This document shows, in pieces, positions 39,085 through 46,662 of a stretch of DNA of 64,000 bases. Source of the DNA: Rhizobiales bacterium TNE-4 (GTDB lineage Bacteria > Pseudomonadota > Alphaproteobacteria > Rhizobiales > Beijerinckiaceae); the NCBI GenBank assembly GCA_019083985.1, contig JAHRCV010000003.1, positions 248,001-312,000 on the forward strand, read 5' to 3'. Position numbers and translations under genes: made by a program. The notes under the pieces were generated by a model, which was given only the letters and a program-made list of their open reading frames with translations, had not been told where the DNA came from and did not search any database. Numbering within the stretch: position 1 is the stretch's first letter; each line of letters begins with the position of its first letter.

Positions 39085-39178
39085 GGGTTTTGTTTCTGTG
39101 CGTTGGCCGAAAGGCGAGCGAAAAACAGGCCTGCAGGTGCGACCTCCCCTGCGTATCGTGGCGTCGGAAACAAAACCC
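39085..39178. repeat. 94-nt inverted-repeat element, candidate structured RNA or MITE-like repeat
   Basis: The outer arms GGGTTTTGTTTC (39085-39096) and GAAACAAAACCC (39167-39178) are perfect 12-bp inverts. Inside, CGTTGGCCGAAAGGCGAGCG folds as a hairpin with a GAAA loop, and GCAGGTGCGACCTCCCCTGC as a second hairpin. Together they make a three-way-junction shape. No open frame with family features crosses it. The rest of the 354-base gap (38855-39208) holds only the tRNA-like remnant and the two flanking ribosome-binding zones. Confidence 0.55.
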
Positions 39179-39208
39179 GCTTTTTCTTTTCAAGCATGAG
39201 ATTGCGCG

Positions 39209-39961
39209 ATGATTTCGATCACATTTTTGGCAGGATCAGCAGCCATTATCATCGCTAGCGCCGTTTTGTGGTGGCGACGGAACGTTTTTGTCGTGCTGAT
39301 TTATGACTATCAAAAAGGCTTATCATATCGTCAAGGCCGTCTGATCGGCGTTGTCGATGCGGGCCGTTACCGTGTCGTTCACACCTATTCTTCAATCATT
39401 CCTGTTGATATGAGAAAGACGCATATTTTTATCCCTGCACAGGAAATTTTCACGCGAGATCGAATTTTTATCAAAGTCACGCTCGATGGATTTTATCAGG
39501 TTGCGGATGTTATCCGCGCGCATCACCTGTCCGACTATTCATCAAGAGAATTTTACACGATGGTTCAAGTTGCGCTCCGCAATACGATATCGTCGTTGAC
39601 GCTGGACGAAGTATTGGATCGCAGGAAGGAACTTGGCGCAAATCTTGAGGAGGCGATGCGGGTGCCAGCTCATGAGCTGGGATTAGAATTATCTTCCATT
39701 GTCATCAAGGACATCTTGGTGCCGGCGAGCGTTCGCAAAGCCTATGCCGGTATCCTTGAAGCTCAGAAAGAGGCACAGAAAAAGCTGGAACAGGCGCGCG
39801 GTGAACGGGCTGTCTTGCGTAATCTTGCGAACAGCTCTGCCATGTATAATAAAAATCCGATGCTGCTCCAGGCGCGGTTGATTCAGGCGCTTGGAAGCGG
39901 GGCTAACAGCATTGTGTTCAATACGGTAGACGGATTAGTCCTGACAAGAGGACAGCGCTAA
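39209..39961 (+). CDS. Stomatin/slipin-like SPFH (band 7) protein
   Basis: A 250-residue protein with an N-terminal membrane hairpin or anchor (ISITFLAGSAAIIIASAVLWW) and then an SPFH domain: YDYQKGLSYRQGRLIGVVDAGRY, the DxxV-type VDMRKTH, DRIFIKVTLDGFYQV, and VALRNTISSLTLDEVL. A helical region follows (YAGILEAQKEAQKKLEQARGE). Such proteins scaffold membrane patches. No NfeD partner gene is present; instead a HEPN-like gene follows after 41 bases. Codon use is AT-rich against the surroundings, suggesting transfer. Confidence 0.85.
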   Translation: MISITFLAGSAAIIIASAVLWWRRNVFVVLIYDYQKGLSYRQGRLIGVVDAGRYRVVHTYSSIIPVDMRKTHIFIPAQEIFTRDRIFIKVTLDGFYQVADVIRAHHLSDYSSREFYTMVQVALRNTISSLTLDEVLDRRKELGANLEEAMRVPAHELGLELSSIVIKDILVPASVRKAYAGILEAQKEAQKKLEQARGERAVLRNLANSSAMYNKNPMLLQARLIQALGSGANSIVFNTVDGLVLTRGQR

Positions 39962-40002
39962 AAAAGTGAACATTCATAAAACTGGATTCTTGGATCATAA
40001 AA

Positions 40003-40461
40003 ATGAATGATGACGATATTACTGAAGACGAACGCACCAATGCGGTTGGATTATTCAATTACGCCTGCTCTTACTGGAAATCAGCGGTTGCTCTCGAAGA
40101 AATAAATATTCATGGTATTACGCATCCAGGTGCCCCTATCGATTTTCTTTATGTGCATGCAATCGAGCTATTTTTGAAATCGTATCTCCGACTAACGCGA
40201 AACGTAAATGAATTGAGAAACATAGGTCATCGCCTTGTTGATCTATGCAATTCTAGCGATGAACTCTTCTCTAAAGAAAATAGTCATTTTAAGGAGCTCA
40301 TCGCGCTGATCGCACATCATAAAGTTAACAGCTTAAGCCGCTACATTTACACTGGCACTAAAGATAATTATCCAACTGTCCAGCAGTTAAATGAATTATG
40401 CAATTTCTTGCATTTATCCGTCAGAGCTAGGATTAAAAATGCCGGACTTCCAGTAAGGTAA
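40003..40461 (+). CDS. Helical HEPN-like protein
   Basis: This 152-residue, low-GC protein is predicted all-helical. NYACSYWKSAVALEE, HAIELFLKSYLRL and NIGHRLVDLC follow the HAxELxLKxYL...GHxLxxL pattern seen in HEPN-domain proteins of toxin and defence loci. A strict Rx4-6H nuclease motif is not clear (RNIGH has only three between), so it may be inactive, or a relative of the family. It stands 41 bases after the SPFH gene in the same direction, so a two-gene unit is likely. No antitoxin-like nucleotidyltransferase is beside it. Confidence 0.6.
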   Translation: MNDDDITEDERTNAVGLFNYACSYWKSAVALEEINIHGITHPGAPIDFLYVHAIELFLKSYLRLTRNVNELRNIGHRLVDLCNSSDELFSKENSHFKELIALIAHHKVNSLSRYIYTGTKDNYPTVQQLNELCNFLHLSVRARIKNAGLPVR

Positions 40462-40475
40462 CGGGGTAACGCCTC

Positions 40476-42617
40476 TCACTTCTTCGGCTTTTTCCCGAAC
40501 ACGCCCTTCGTCGTGAATTTTTGCACCTTCTGTCCGCTGCCGCCGGTGCCCGGACGCTGCTTGCCCTTATGGCCGATGCGCGCGCCTTCGCCTTGCTGTC
40601 CGGTTCCCGCCGGTTGCCAATTCGGCACGAGCTGATGTTTGCCGGGGCCAATCAAATCGGCGCGGCCCATGCTCTTTAATGCTTCGCGCAGAAGCGGCCA
40701 GTTTTCCGCGTCGTGATAACGCAAAAACGCCTTGTGCAAGCGGCGCTGGCGGAGATTGCGTACGGTGTCGACAGGTTCTGAGACGCCGCGGCGCACAGGG
40801 CGCAGCGGATTGAAGCCCGTGTGATACATCGCGGTCGACAGCGCCATGGGCGAGGGCAGATAGGTCTGCACCTGGTCGGCGCGATAATTATTTTTCTTAA
40901 GCCACAGCGCGAGGTTCATCATGTCCTCGTCCGTCGTGCCGGGATGGGCCGCGATGAAATAGGGAATCAGAAAATATTTCTTGCCTGCCTTTTGGGCCGC
41001 CTCATCGAACAATTTCTTGAATGCATCGTAGCTGCCGATGCCCGGCTTCATCATTTTTGAGAGCGGGCCATCTTCCGTATGTTCGGGCGCGATCTTGAGA
41101 TAGCCACCGACATGATGCTCGACGAGTTCTTTCACATATTCCGGGCTCTCAACCGCAAGATCATAGCGCACGCCTGACGCAACATTGACCTTCTTCACGC
41201 CCGGTACCGCGCGCACCTTGCGGTAGAGCTGGATCAACGGGTCGTGGCTTGTGTTGAGGTTTTTGCAGATGTCCGGATAGACGCAAGAAGGGCGGCGGCA
41301 CAGCGCTTCCGTCTCGCGATCTTTGCAGGCGATGCGATACATATTGGCCGTCGGCCCGCCAATGTCAGAAATCACGCCGGTGAAACCTTCCGTCTTGTCA
41401 CGGATGGTCTCGATCTCTTTCAGGATCGATTTTTCCGAACGCGATTGAATGATGCGGCCTTCATGCTCGGTGATTGAGCAGAAAGAGCAGCCACCGAAGC
41501 AACCGCGCATGATAGTGACGGAATGACGGATCATCTCCCATGCCGGGATCTTTTGGCCAGCATAGGACGGGTGCGGCGCGCGCGCATAGGGCAGGTCGTA
41601 GACGCCGTCCATTTCTTCCGTCGTCAATGGCACGGGCGGCGGCGTGAGCCAGATTTCCTTATCGCCATGGCGTTGGATCAAAGGCAGTGCATTGCCGGGA
41701 TTGGCTTCTTTGTGCAGCACGCGTGAAGCGCGGGCATAGAGCTCCTTGTCGTCCGCTACCTGCTCGAAGGATGGCATGCGGATAACGGTCGGAATATCGC
41801 CCATTTGCTTGCGGCGAATGCCTTCGTCCGGGCTTTCGATGTCGTCGGCAGAGGCTTCAGCCCAACCCTCAGGCGTTGCGTCGCGCACAAAGGCAACGCC
41901 GCGCACATCGGAAAAATCTTGATCGATCCCGCGCTTGGCGATGCGATGCGCCACTTCGACGAGCGCACGTTCGGCATTGCCGTAAAGCAGCAGATCGCCC
42001 TTCGCATCCATCAGGATCGAGCGACGCACCTTGTCGGACCAATAATCATAATGCGCGATGCGGCGGAGGGAGGCTTCAATGCCGCCCAGAACGATGGGCG
42101 CATCCGGGAAGGCTTCACGGCAGCGTTGTGCATAAACAATCACGGCGCGGTCGGGCCTTTTGCCGCCTTCGCCGCCCGGGGTGTAGCTGTCATTGTGGCG
42201 CAGACGACGATCCGAGGTGTAGCGGTTCACCATCGAATCCATGTTGCCCGATGTGATGCCGAAAAAGACGTTCGGCTTGCCGAGCGCCTTGAAGGCCGAG
42301 GCGTCACGCCAATCGGGTTGCGCGATGATGCCGACGCGAAAGCCTTGGGCTTCCAGAAGGCGTGCGATCAGCGCCATGCCGAAACTGGGATGATCGATAT
42401 AAGCGTCGCCCGTCACGAGAATGACGTCACAGGAATCCCAGCCGAGCTGCTCCATCTCCGCCCGCGTCATCGGGAAGAAGGGCGCCGTGCCGAAACGGTG
42501 CGCCCAATGCTTGCGATAGGAGAAGAGCGGCTTCGCCTCCGGCAGGATCTTGCCCTTCAGGGCAGCGGCGGCCGCAGCGTTGGGTGCGGCATGGGCGGCG
42601 TGAACGGACATCAGCAT
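40476..42617 (-). CDS. YgiQ-family radical SAM protein
   Basis: A 713-residue protein with an N-terminal B12-binding-like region ([21 protein letters not shown]) and a radical SAM core with the CX3CX2C cluster motif in [26 protein letters not shown]-type motifs such as SASGVRYDL are seen here as [11 protein letters not shown], and the tail is Lys/Gly-rich (GVFGKKPKK). The reaction is unknown. GTG 42620, ATG 42617 and ATG 42611 are all possible starts and none has a strong ribosome-binding site. Confidence 0.9.
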   Translation of the reverse strand: MLMSVHAAHAAPNAAAAAALKGKILPEAKPLFSYRKHWAHRFGTAPFFPMTRAEMEQLGWDSCDVILVTGDAYIDHPSFGMALIARLLEAQGFRVGIIAQPDWRDASAFKALGKPNVFFGITSGNMDSMVNRYTSDRRLRHNDSYTPGGEGGKRPDRAVIVYAQRCREAFPDAPIVLGGIEASLRRIAHYDYWSDKVRRSILMDAKGDLLLYGNAERALVEVAHRIAKRGIDQDFSDVRGVAFVRDATPEGWAEASADDIESPDEGIRRKQMGDIPTVIRMPSFEQVADDKELYARASRVLHKEANPGNALPLIQRHGDKEIWLTPPPVPLTTEEMDGVYDLPYARAPHPSYAGQKIPAWEMIRHSVTIMRGCFGGCSFCSITEHEGRIIQSRSEKSILKEIETIRDKTEGFTGVISDIGGPTANMYRIACKDRETEALCRRPSCVYPDICKNLNTSHDPLIQLYRKVRAVPGVKKVNVASGVRYDLAVESPEYVKELVEHHVGGYLKIAPEHTEDGPLSKMMKPGIGSYDAFKKLFDEAAQKAGKKYFLIPYFIAAHPGTTDEDMMNLALWLKKNNYRADQVQTYLPSPMALSTAMYHTGFNPLRPVRRGVSEPVDTVRNLRQRRLHKAFLRYHDAENWPLLREALKSMGRADLIGPGKHQLVPNWQPAGTGQQGEGARIGHKGKQRPGTGGSGQKVQKFTTKGVFGKKPKK

Positions 42618-42715
42618 CACCGGATGATGGAGAAGCGGGGGATCTTCCGCCCGGTGTTGTGTCGGAAATGGAGCGGCCGGTCAACGAATCCGGCCTCGAC
42701 GCTCCTGCTTCAAAG

Positions 42716-42765
42716 TAAACGGGCGGGGTTGCCCCCGCCCGCTCACACATTCCACAGAGGTGGAA
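42716..42765 (-). terminator. Double-hairpin terminator of the lipase gene
   Basis: Read on the minus strand after the lipase stop, the first hairpin is CATTCCAC/GTGGAATG (42748-42767 region), then a GC-rich CGGGCGGGG/CCCCCGCCCG stem (42720-42741) followed by TTTACTTTG. The second hairpin with its T-rich tail is a good intrinsic terminator and insulates ygiQ's upstream region. Confidence 0.75.
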
Positions 42766-42769
42766 TGGA

Positions 42770-44083
42770 TTAATTCTGCACCTGCTCCGCCAGGCAGCCA
42801 TCGGGTGCGGCCTTGCCGGCAAGCCGGTCGGCGATCCACGGCAGATAGAGCGGTTGCGAGGCGCCCGGCGTGGCGAAATGCGTCTTCTCACCCGCGAGCT
42901 GCATCCGCGCGACATTGCCGCCGAGTTTGCACATCCGTTCACGGTAGATTTTGTGCATGATCGGCGGTGCAACGATATCCTTCGTGCCCCAATAAATGAT
43001 GATGGGTGCGACCGGCTTCGTCGCCGTCCCCGCGCTGGCAATCAGCACATCGCCCCATGCTTTGGCATTATCGGGGTTCGGCTTGATCAGCGATGCAAAT
43101 TGGTCGCCATAGGCATAGGTGAAGGCATCGGCCGAGCCATGCACGCATTTATTCTTCAGGATCGTGTCGACTGCTTTCACGCCTTCATCGGTGAGAATGT
43201 CGCTGATTTTCAGCTTATCCGGATAGGCCGCTTGCGCGCCCCACAACACCATCGTGAAATGCGTGAAATTCGCAATGCTGCCCGAAAAGGATTTTGCGAT
43301 ATTGCCTATCATCGCCTGCGCATTGGCGTCGGTTAATCCGCCGGGCGGTGCGAGCGTGGAGAAATCGGGCGGCGCCATTGCAACGCCGCCGACAAGCTTG
43401 ATGCCATCGAAGGCTGTGCCGGTCTGGTTGATATAATCCGCCGCACTGGCAGCGGCAGTCATGGCGCTGCCGCCTTGTGACCAACCATAGACGATGGCGG
43501 TTTTGTTAGCGCCCGTCGCTTTCATGCTTCCAGCAGCACGGATCGCATCAATCGTGTCGCGCGCCTGTGTCGCGGCCAACTGATATTGATGTTTTCCACC
43601 GCCGCCGAGACCTTGATAATCGGTGGCGACGACGACATAGCCCGCCTTGATGAATTCATTGATGGCGGGAATACCGTAATCGGTCCACGAATTGCCGTTC
43701 ATCAAAAAATATTCATTCAGCGGCGCAGTCGGGTTGCCAACTTGCGAAGGGCCGCAATTCTGCGCGGTTCCGGTTGTCCCATGCGCCCATGACATAATGG
43801 GGCGGCCGCCCTTCGGCGCAGCACCGGTTGGTGCAACCACAACACCGGTCACAACGGTCTTTCTTCCTGCCATGTCGGAAGAGATGTACGCAATGCGCCA
43901 TGCCTGTGCGTTCGGTACTGCGGTGGTGATCTTTTCCTTCTTGATAATTTGGCCGAGCTTGCCGTTCGCTTTCAATTGCGTAGCAGCGGCATAGAAGGGC
44001 GGCAGATACATATCGGCCTGTGCGGCGGTGCCGCTCAATAAAAACGCGGCTGCGACACAGCCAAGCACTGATTTGATTCTCAT
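42770..44083 (-). CDS. Secreted lipase/esterase (LIP-type alpha/beta hydrolase)
   Basis: A 437-residue protein with a signal peptide (MRIKSVLGCVAAAFLLSGTA, cleaved after AQA). The nucleophile elbow is IVYGWSQGGSAM. The upstream PIMSWAHGTTGTAQNCGPS oxyanion segment and the late IIIYWGTKDIVAPP (catalytic Asp) with GEKTHFATPG (His) complete the triad. The layout fits the secretory lipase family (PF03583). The frame is open 53 codons upstream, but the signal peptide fixes ATG 44083. A strong terminator follows it. Confidence 0.86.
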   Translation of the reverse strand: MRIKSVLGCVAAAFLLSGTAAQADMYLPPFYAAATQLKANGKLGQIIKKEKITTAVPNAQAWRIAYISSDMAGRKTVVTGVVVAPTGAAPKGGRPIMSWAHGTTGTAQNCGPSQVGNPTAPLNEYFLMNGNSWTDYGIPAINEFIKAGYVVVATDYQGLGGGGKHQYQLAATQARDTIDAIRAAGSMKATGANKTAIVYGWSQGGSAMTAAASAADYINQTGTAFDGIKLVGGVAMAPPDFSTLAPPGGLTDANAQAMIGNIAKSFSGSIANFTHFTMVLWGAQAAYPDKLKISDILTDEGVKAVDTILKNKCVHGSADAFTYAYGDQFASLIKPNPDNAKAWGDVLIASAGTATKPVAPIIIYWGTKDIVAPPIMHKIYRERMCKLGGNVARMQLAGEKTHFATPGASQPLYLPWIADRLAGKAAPDGCLAEQVQN

Positions 44084-44217
44084 GATGAGGGAACCTCGGC
44101 AAAGTTGAAGTCTGAAAGAACAATCTTCAGATTGTGGCAGTTTAGATGAGTCTCTGGCGCATGGGCAGGATCCCGGCCCCAAAATGGGCTTAGCGCATAT
44201 GAGACTAATAAGCCTGA

Positions 44218-44805
44218 TTAAATTATCAGCACAAAGCAGCAAACGCCCTCATGCGTCTGAGCGCCGCATATCGTTTCTTCACAGCGTGCGTGAGGTGATA
44301 TCAATGCACGATAGAGACGTGCGAAAACAGCCGCATGCCAGCCGCACAGACATGTTTCCGCCTGTTCGCCTGCAATCAAAGGGTTATGCTCAATCTCGAA
44401 CTGCCAGGATGTGACGCGTCGAAATTGTCCGCTCCCCACAAAGGTCCATGCATGCTGCGTGATAGCGCGCGAAAGTAACCATGCGGCAATGGGCGTCGGC
44501 AGTATTTTCAGAAGAATTTGGGCAGGCTTGGGAATGCGATGCGCGAGAATGTAATCGGCCGTCCGTATCCCAGCCTCGCGTAAGATAATGGAGGCCTCAC
44601 CGGGTGCGCTGCATCGTACAGCGCGATGCAAGCTTGCAGCATCGGCTTCTGGGATCATCGCATGGCCGTCAGGCAGTGTGTGCAATCCGGCCTGATCGAG
44701 AAGGGCGCGCGCACGCTCTGCGCCAAGTTGCGCGTTCAAGATAGGCCATAATTGCAAGATGGCATTAGGACCGATGAGGTTGAAGGCATCAACCTTCATC
44801 GTCAT
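44218..44805 (-). CDS. bchJ: BchJ, bacteriochlorophyll-biosynthesis accessory protein
   Basis: This 195-residue V4R-type protein starts [20 protein letters not shown]. The segment [16 protein letters not shown], the following [21 protein letters not shown] and the C-terminal [18 protein letters not shown] are the BchJ pattern. BchJ was first called a 4-vinyl reductase, but later work assigns that step to BciA/BciB and gives BchJ a substrate-carrier or assisting role. ATG 44805 overlaps the bchE stop (ATGA). No other photosynthesis gene lies within the window, so the main cluster must be elsewhere, or be lost. Confidence 0.88.
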   Translation of the reverse strand: MTMKVDAFNLIGPNAILQLWPILNAQLGAERARALLDQAGLHTLPDGHAMIPEADAASLHRAVRCSAPGEASIILREAGIRTADYILAHRIPKPAQILLKILPTPIAAWLLSRAITQHAWTFVGSGQFRRVTSWQFEIEHNPLIAGEQAETCLCGWHAAVFARLYRALISPHARCEETICGAQTHEGVCCFVLII

Positions 44806-46427
44806 GCGTCCTGCATTTGTTCAGTGCCGCCACCGCAAGCGCGTACTTCGGCCCGTTCTTTCATTTGCGCGCGCACAGCCTCGCGACGCTCAGCCGCTTT
44901 CTGCGCTTTGTCAGCAGATGCGATCCAATCATCCATTTGTGCTTCGGCAATCTGCCGTGTTTCATCAAAATGGAAATCGACCTTGTCTTTGGTCTGTGGT
45001 CCCCAATAACCAGCCTTGCCAAGATCGTAGAAAGTGCGCCCAACGCCTGCTTTCAAAAAGGCGAAGAGGCAACCGAGCAGATAGCGCCGTCTAAAGCCGG
45101 TGCCCCGCCATGGATAATGGAACAGCGCCTTCTTCATATAAAAACGGCGATAATTGTTCATCACGCCGTCGAGGAGTTCGCCGCGCGTCATAGCCGCTGG
45201 CTTCATGATCGGTGTCACGAAATTATATTTGCTAAAGTCGAACACTTGCACCTTGTCTTTCAATTCCTGAAAGAGCGGGGTGAAAGGCCAAGGCGTATAC
45301 ATCGACCAATTGGCGAGGTCTGGCTGCCAATCCCACGCCATGCGATAGGTCTCTTCAAGCGTTTCAGGTGTTTCGTTATCGAGGCCAACGATGAATTGCG
45401 CCTCGACAAGAATGTCAGCTTCGCGCAGCAAGCGGATGGCAGTTTTGTTTTCCTCGACCTTGGTTTCCTTATTGAACTGGTCGAGTTTGAGCTGGGCTGC
45501 GGCCTCCGTGCCAAGGCTTACATGCACGAGCCCCGCTTTACGATAGAATTTCAATAAATCACGATCGCGATAAATGTCGGTCACGCGTGTGTTGATGCCC
45601 CATTTCACCTTGTCGGGTAGGCCACGCGCGATCAGCTCGTCACAAAAGGCAATGAACTTCTTTTTGTTGATGGTCGGTTCTTCATCAGCAAGGATGAAAA
45701 AGCCGACGCCGTGATTGTTGACGAGATCTTCGATCTCATCGACCACGTCTTTAGGGTCACGCACGCGATAATCGCGCCAGAATTTCCATTGCGAACAGAA
45801 AGAGCAAGTGAAAGGGCAACCGCGCGCCAGATTGGGAATGGCGACACGCGTATTGAGCGGAATGTAAATGTAGCGGCTCCAATCGAGGATCGACCAATCG
45901 GGCTTGATCGTTTTGAGATCCTTGACGGTTCCGGCCGCCGCATTGGCGACGATCTGATCGCCGTCGCGATAAGCGAGCCCTTTGATGGTGGCGCGGTCTT
46001 GGGGCCAGCGCCCGTCGCGGATCGCTTCCATCAAGGCCGTGCAGACTTCTTCGCCCTCGCCGCGCACGATCACATCGACCCATGGCGCCTCGCTCAAGAC
46101 CTGCTTGTAGAGAAAGGTCGCATGGACGCCGCCGAGAATGCGGACCGCCTGTGGCGCGACGTCGGCGGCAATCTTGAGCACATCTTCGGCGCGGTAGATC
46201 GAAGCGGTGATGGCCGTCACGCCGATGGCGTCAGGGGCCAAGGCCTTGATCCGAAGGGCAAGATCCTCGTCCGACACATTCTCCGTCATCGCATCGATGA
46301 AATGGATGTCATCGAAACCCGCCTGCCGGAGATGGCCTGACAGATAGGCGACCCACGCGGGCGGCCACGATCCCGCAATCTCGGCACCGCCGGAATGGTA
46401 ATTCGGGTGGACGAACAGAATGCGCAT
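44802..46427 (-). CDS. bchE: BchE, anaerobic Mg-protoporphyrin IX monomethyl ester cyclase
   Basis: A 541-residue B12-binding radical SAM enzyme that builds the fifth ring of (bacterio)chlorophyll without oxygen. It opens [20 protein letters not shown]. The cobalamin-binding-like domain spans about residues 1-150, and the radical SAM cluster is in [20 protein letters not shown] near residue 195. [14 protein letters not shown] and [15 protein letters not shown] are BchE-like. Two regulatory boxes (46443-46460, 46480-46493) lie directly upstream, as expected for this oxygen-controlled gene. The closest alternative is another B12-radical SAM protein, but the bchJ partner makes BchE by far the best call. 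Confidence 0.93.
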   Translation of the reverse strand: MRILFVHPNYHSGGAEIAGSWPPAWVAYLSGHLRQAGFDDIHFIDAMTENVSDEDLALRIKALAPDAIGVTAITASIYRAEDVLKIAADVAPQAVRILGGVHATFLYKQVLSEAPWVDVIVRGEGEEVCTALMEAIRDGRWPQDRATIKGLAYRDGDQIVANAAAGTVKDLKTIKPDWSILDWSRYIYIPLNTRVAIPNLARGCPFTCSFCSQWKFWRDYRVRDPKDVVDEIEDLVNNHGVGFFILADEEPTINKKKFIAFCDELIARGLPDKVKWGINTRVTDIYRDRDLLKFYRKAGLVHVSLGTEAAAQLKLDQFNKETKVEENKTAIRLLREADILVEAQFIVGLDNETPETLEETYRMAWDWQPDLANWSMYTPWPFTPLFQELKDKVQVFDFSKYNFVTPIMKPAAMTRGELLDGVMNNYRRFYMKKALFHYPWRGTGFRRRYLLGCLFAFLKAGVGRTFYDLGKAGYWGPQTKDKVDFHFDETRQIAEAQMDDWIASADKAQKAAERREAVRAQMKERAEVRACGGGTEQMQDA

Positions 46428-46442
46428 CGTGGTCCCCTTCGT

Positions 46443-46460
46443 TGTCCAATAAAAGTGACA
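46443..46460 (-). promoter_or_regulatory. PpsR/CrtJ box upstream of bchE
   Basis: TGTCCAATAAAAGTGACA matches TGTc-N10-gACA exactly and lies 15 bases before the bchE start codon. PpsR/CrtJ represses bch, crt and puc genes under aerobic or high-light conditions. Only one box is seen here; these repressors often bind two sites, so a second weaker site may lie further away. Confidence 0.7.
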
Positions 46461-46479
46461 CAAAGGGGCGCGTCTCTAT

Positions 46480-46493
46480 TTGCGCTAGATCAA
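46480..46493 (-). promoter_or_regulatory. FixK/FNR-type box upstream of bchE
   Basis: TTGCGCTAGATCAA fits TTG(A/C)-N6-(T/G)CAA, the site of FixK2/FnrL regulators that act when oxygen is low. It lies 52 bases upstream of the bchE ATG, close to an activator position. It is the natural partner of an oxygen-independent cyclase. Confidence 0.6.
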
Positions 46494-46662
46494 ATCCGTG
46501 GGCTTGTGGCCTCGAAGCCCCTGTTGCGGTCCGCCCCGGAAGCCTCGCGTCTGACCCGTTTTGGCAATCAAATGCAGATTTGACCCATGTTTAGCCACGC
46601 AATGGTCCAGAAATCGGGTATTGAAGAAGCTGTCTTGTCGAAAGGGAAGCTTGAGGTAAGGC

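Noticed and set aside
38949-39197. Minus-strand open frame of 82 codons across the tRNA-like and inverted-repeat elements
   Set aside because: It only crosses structured DNA and has no start site context; better explained by the RNA/repeat features.
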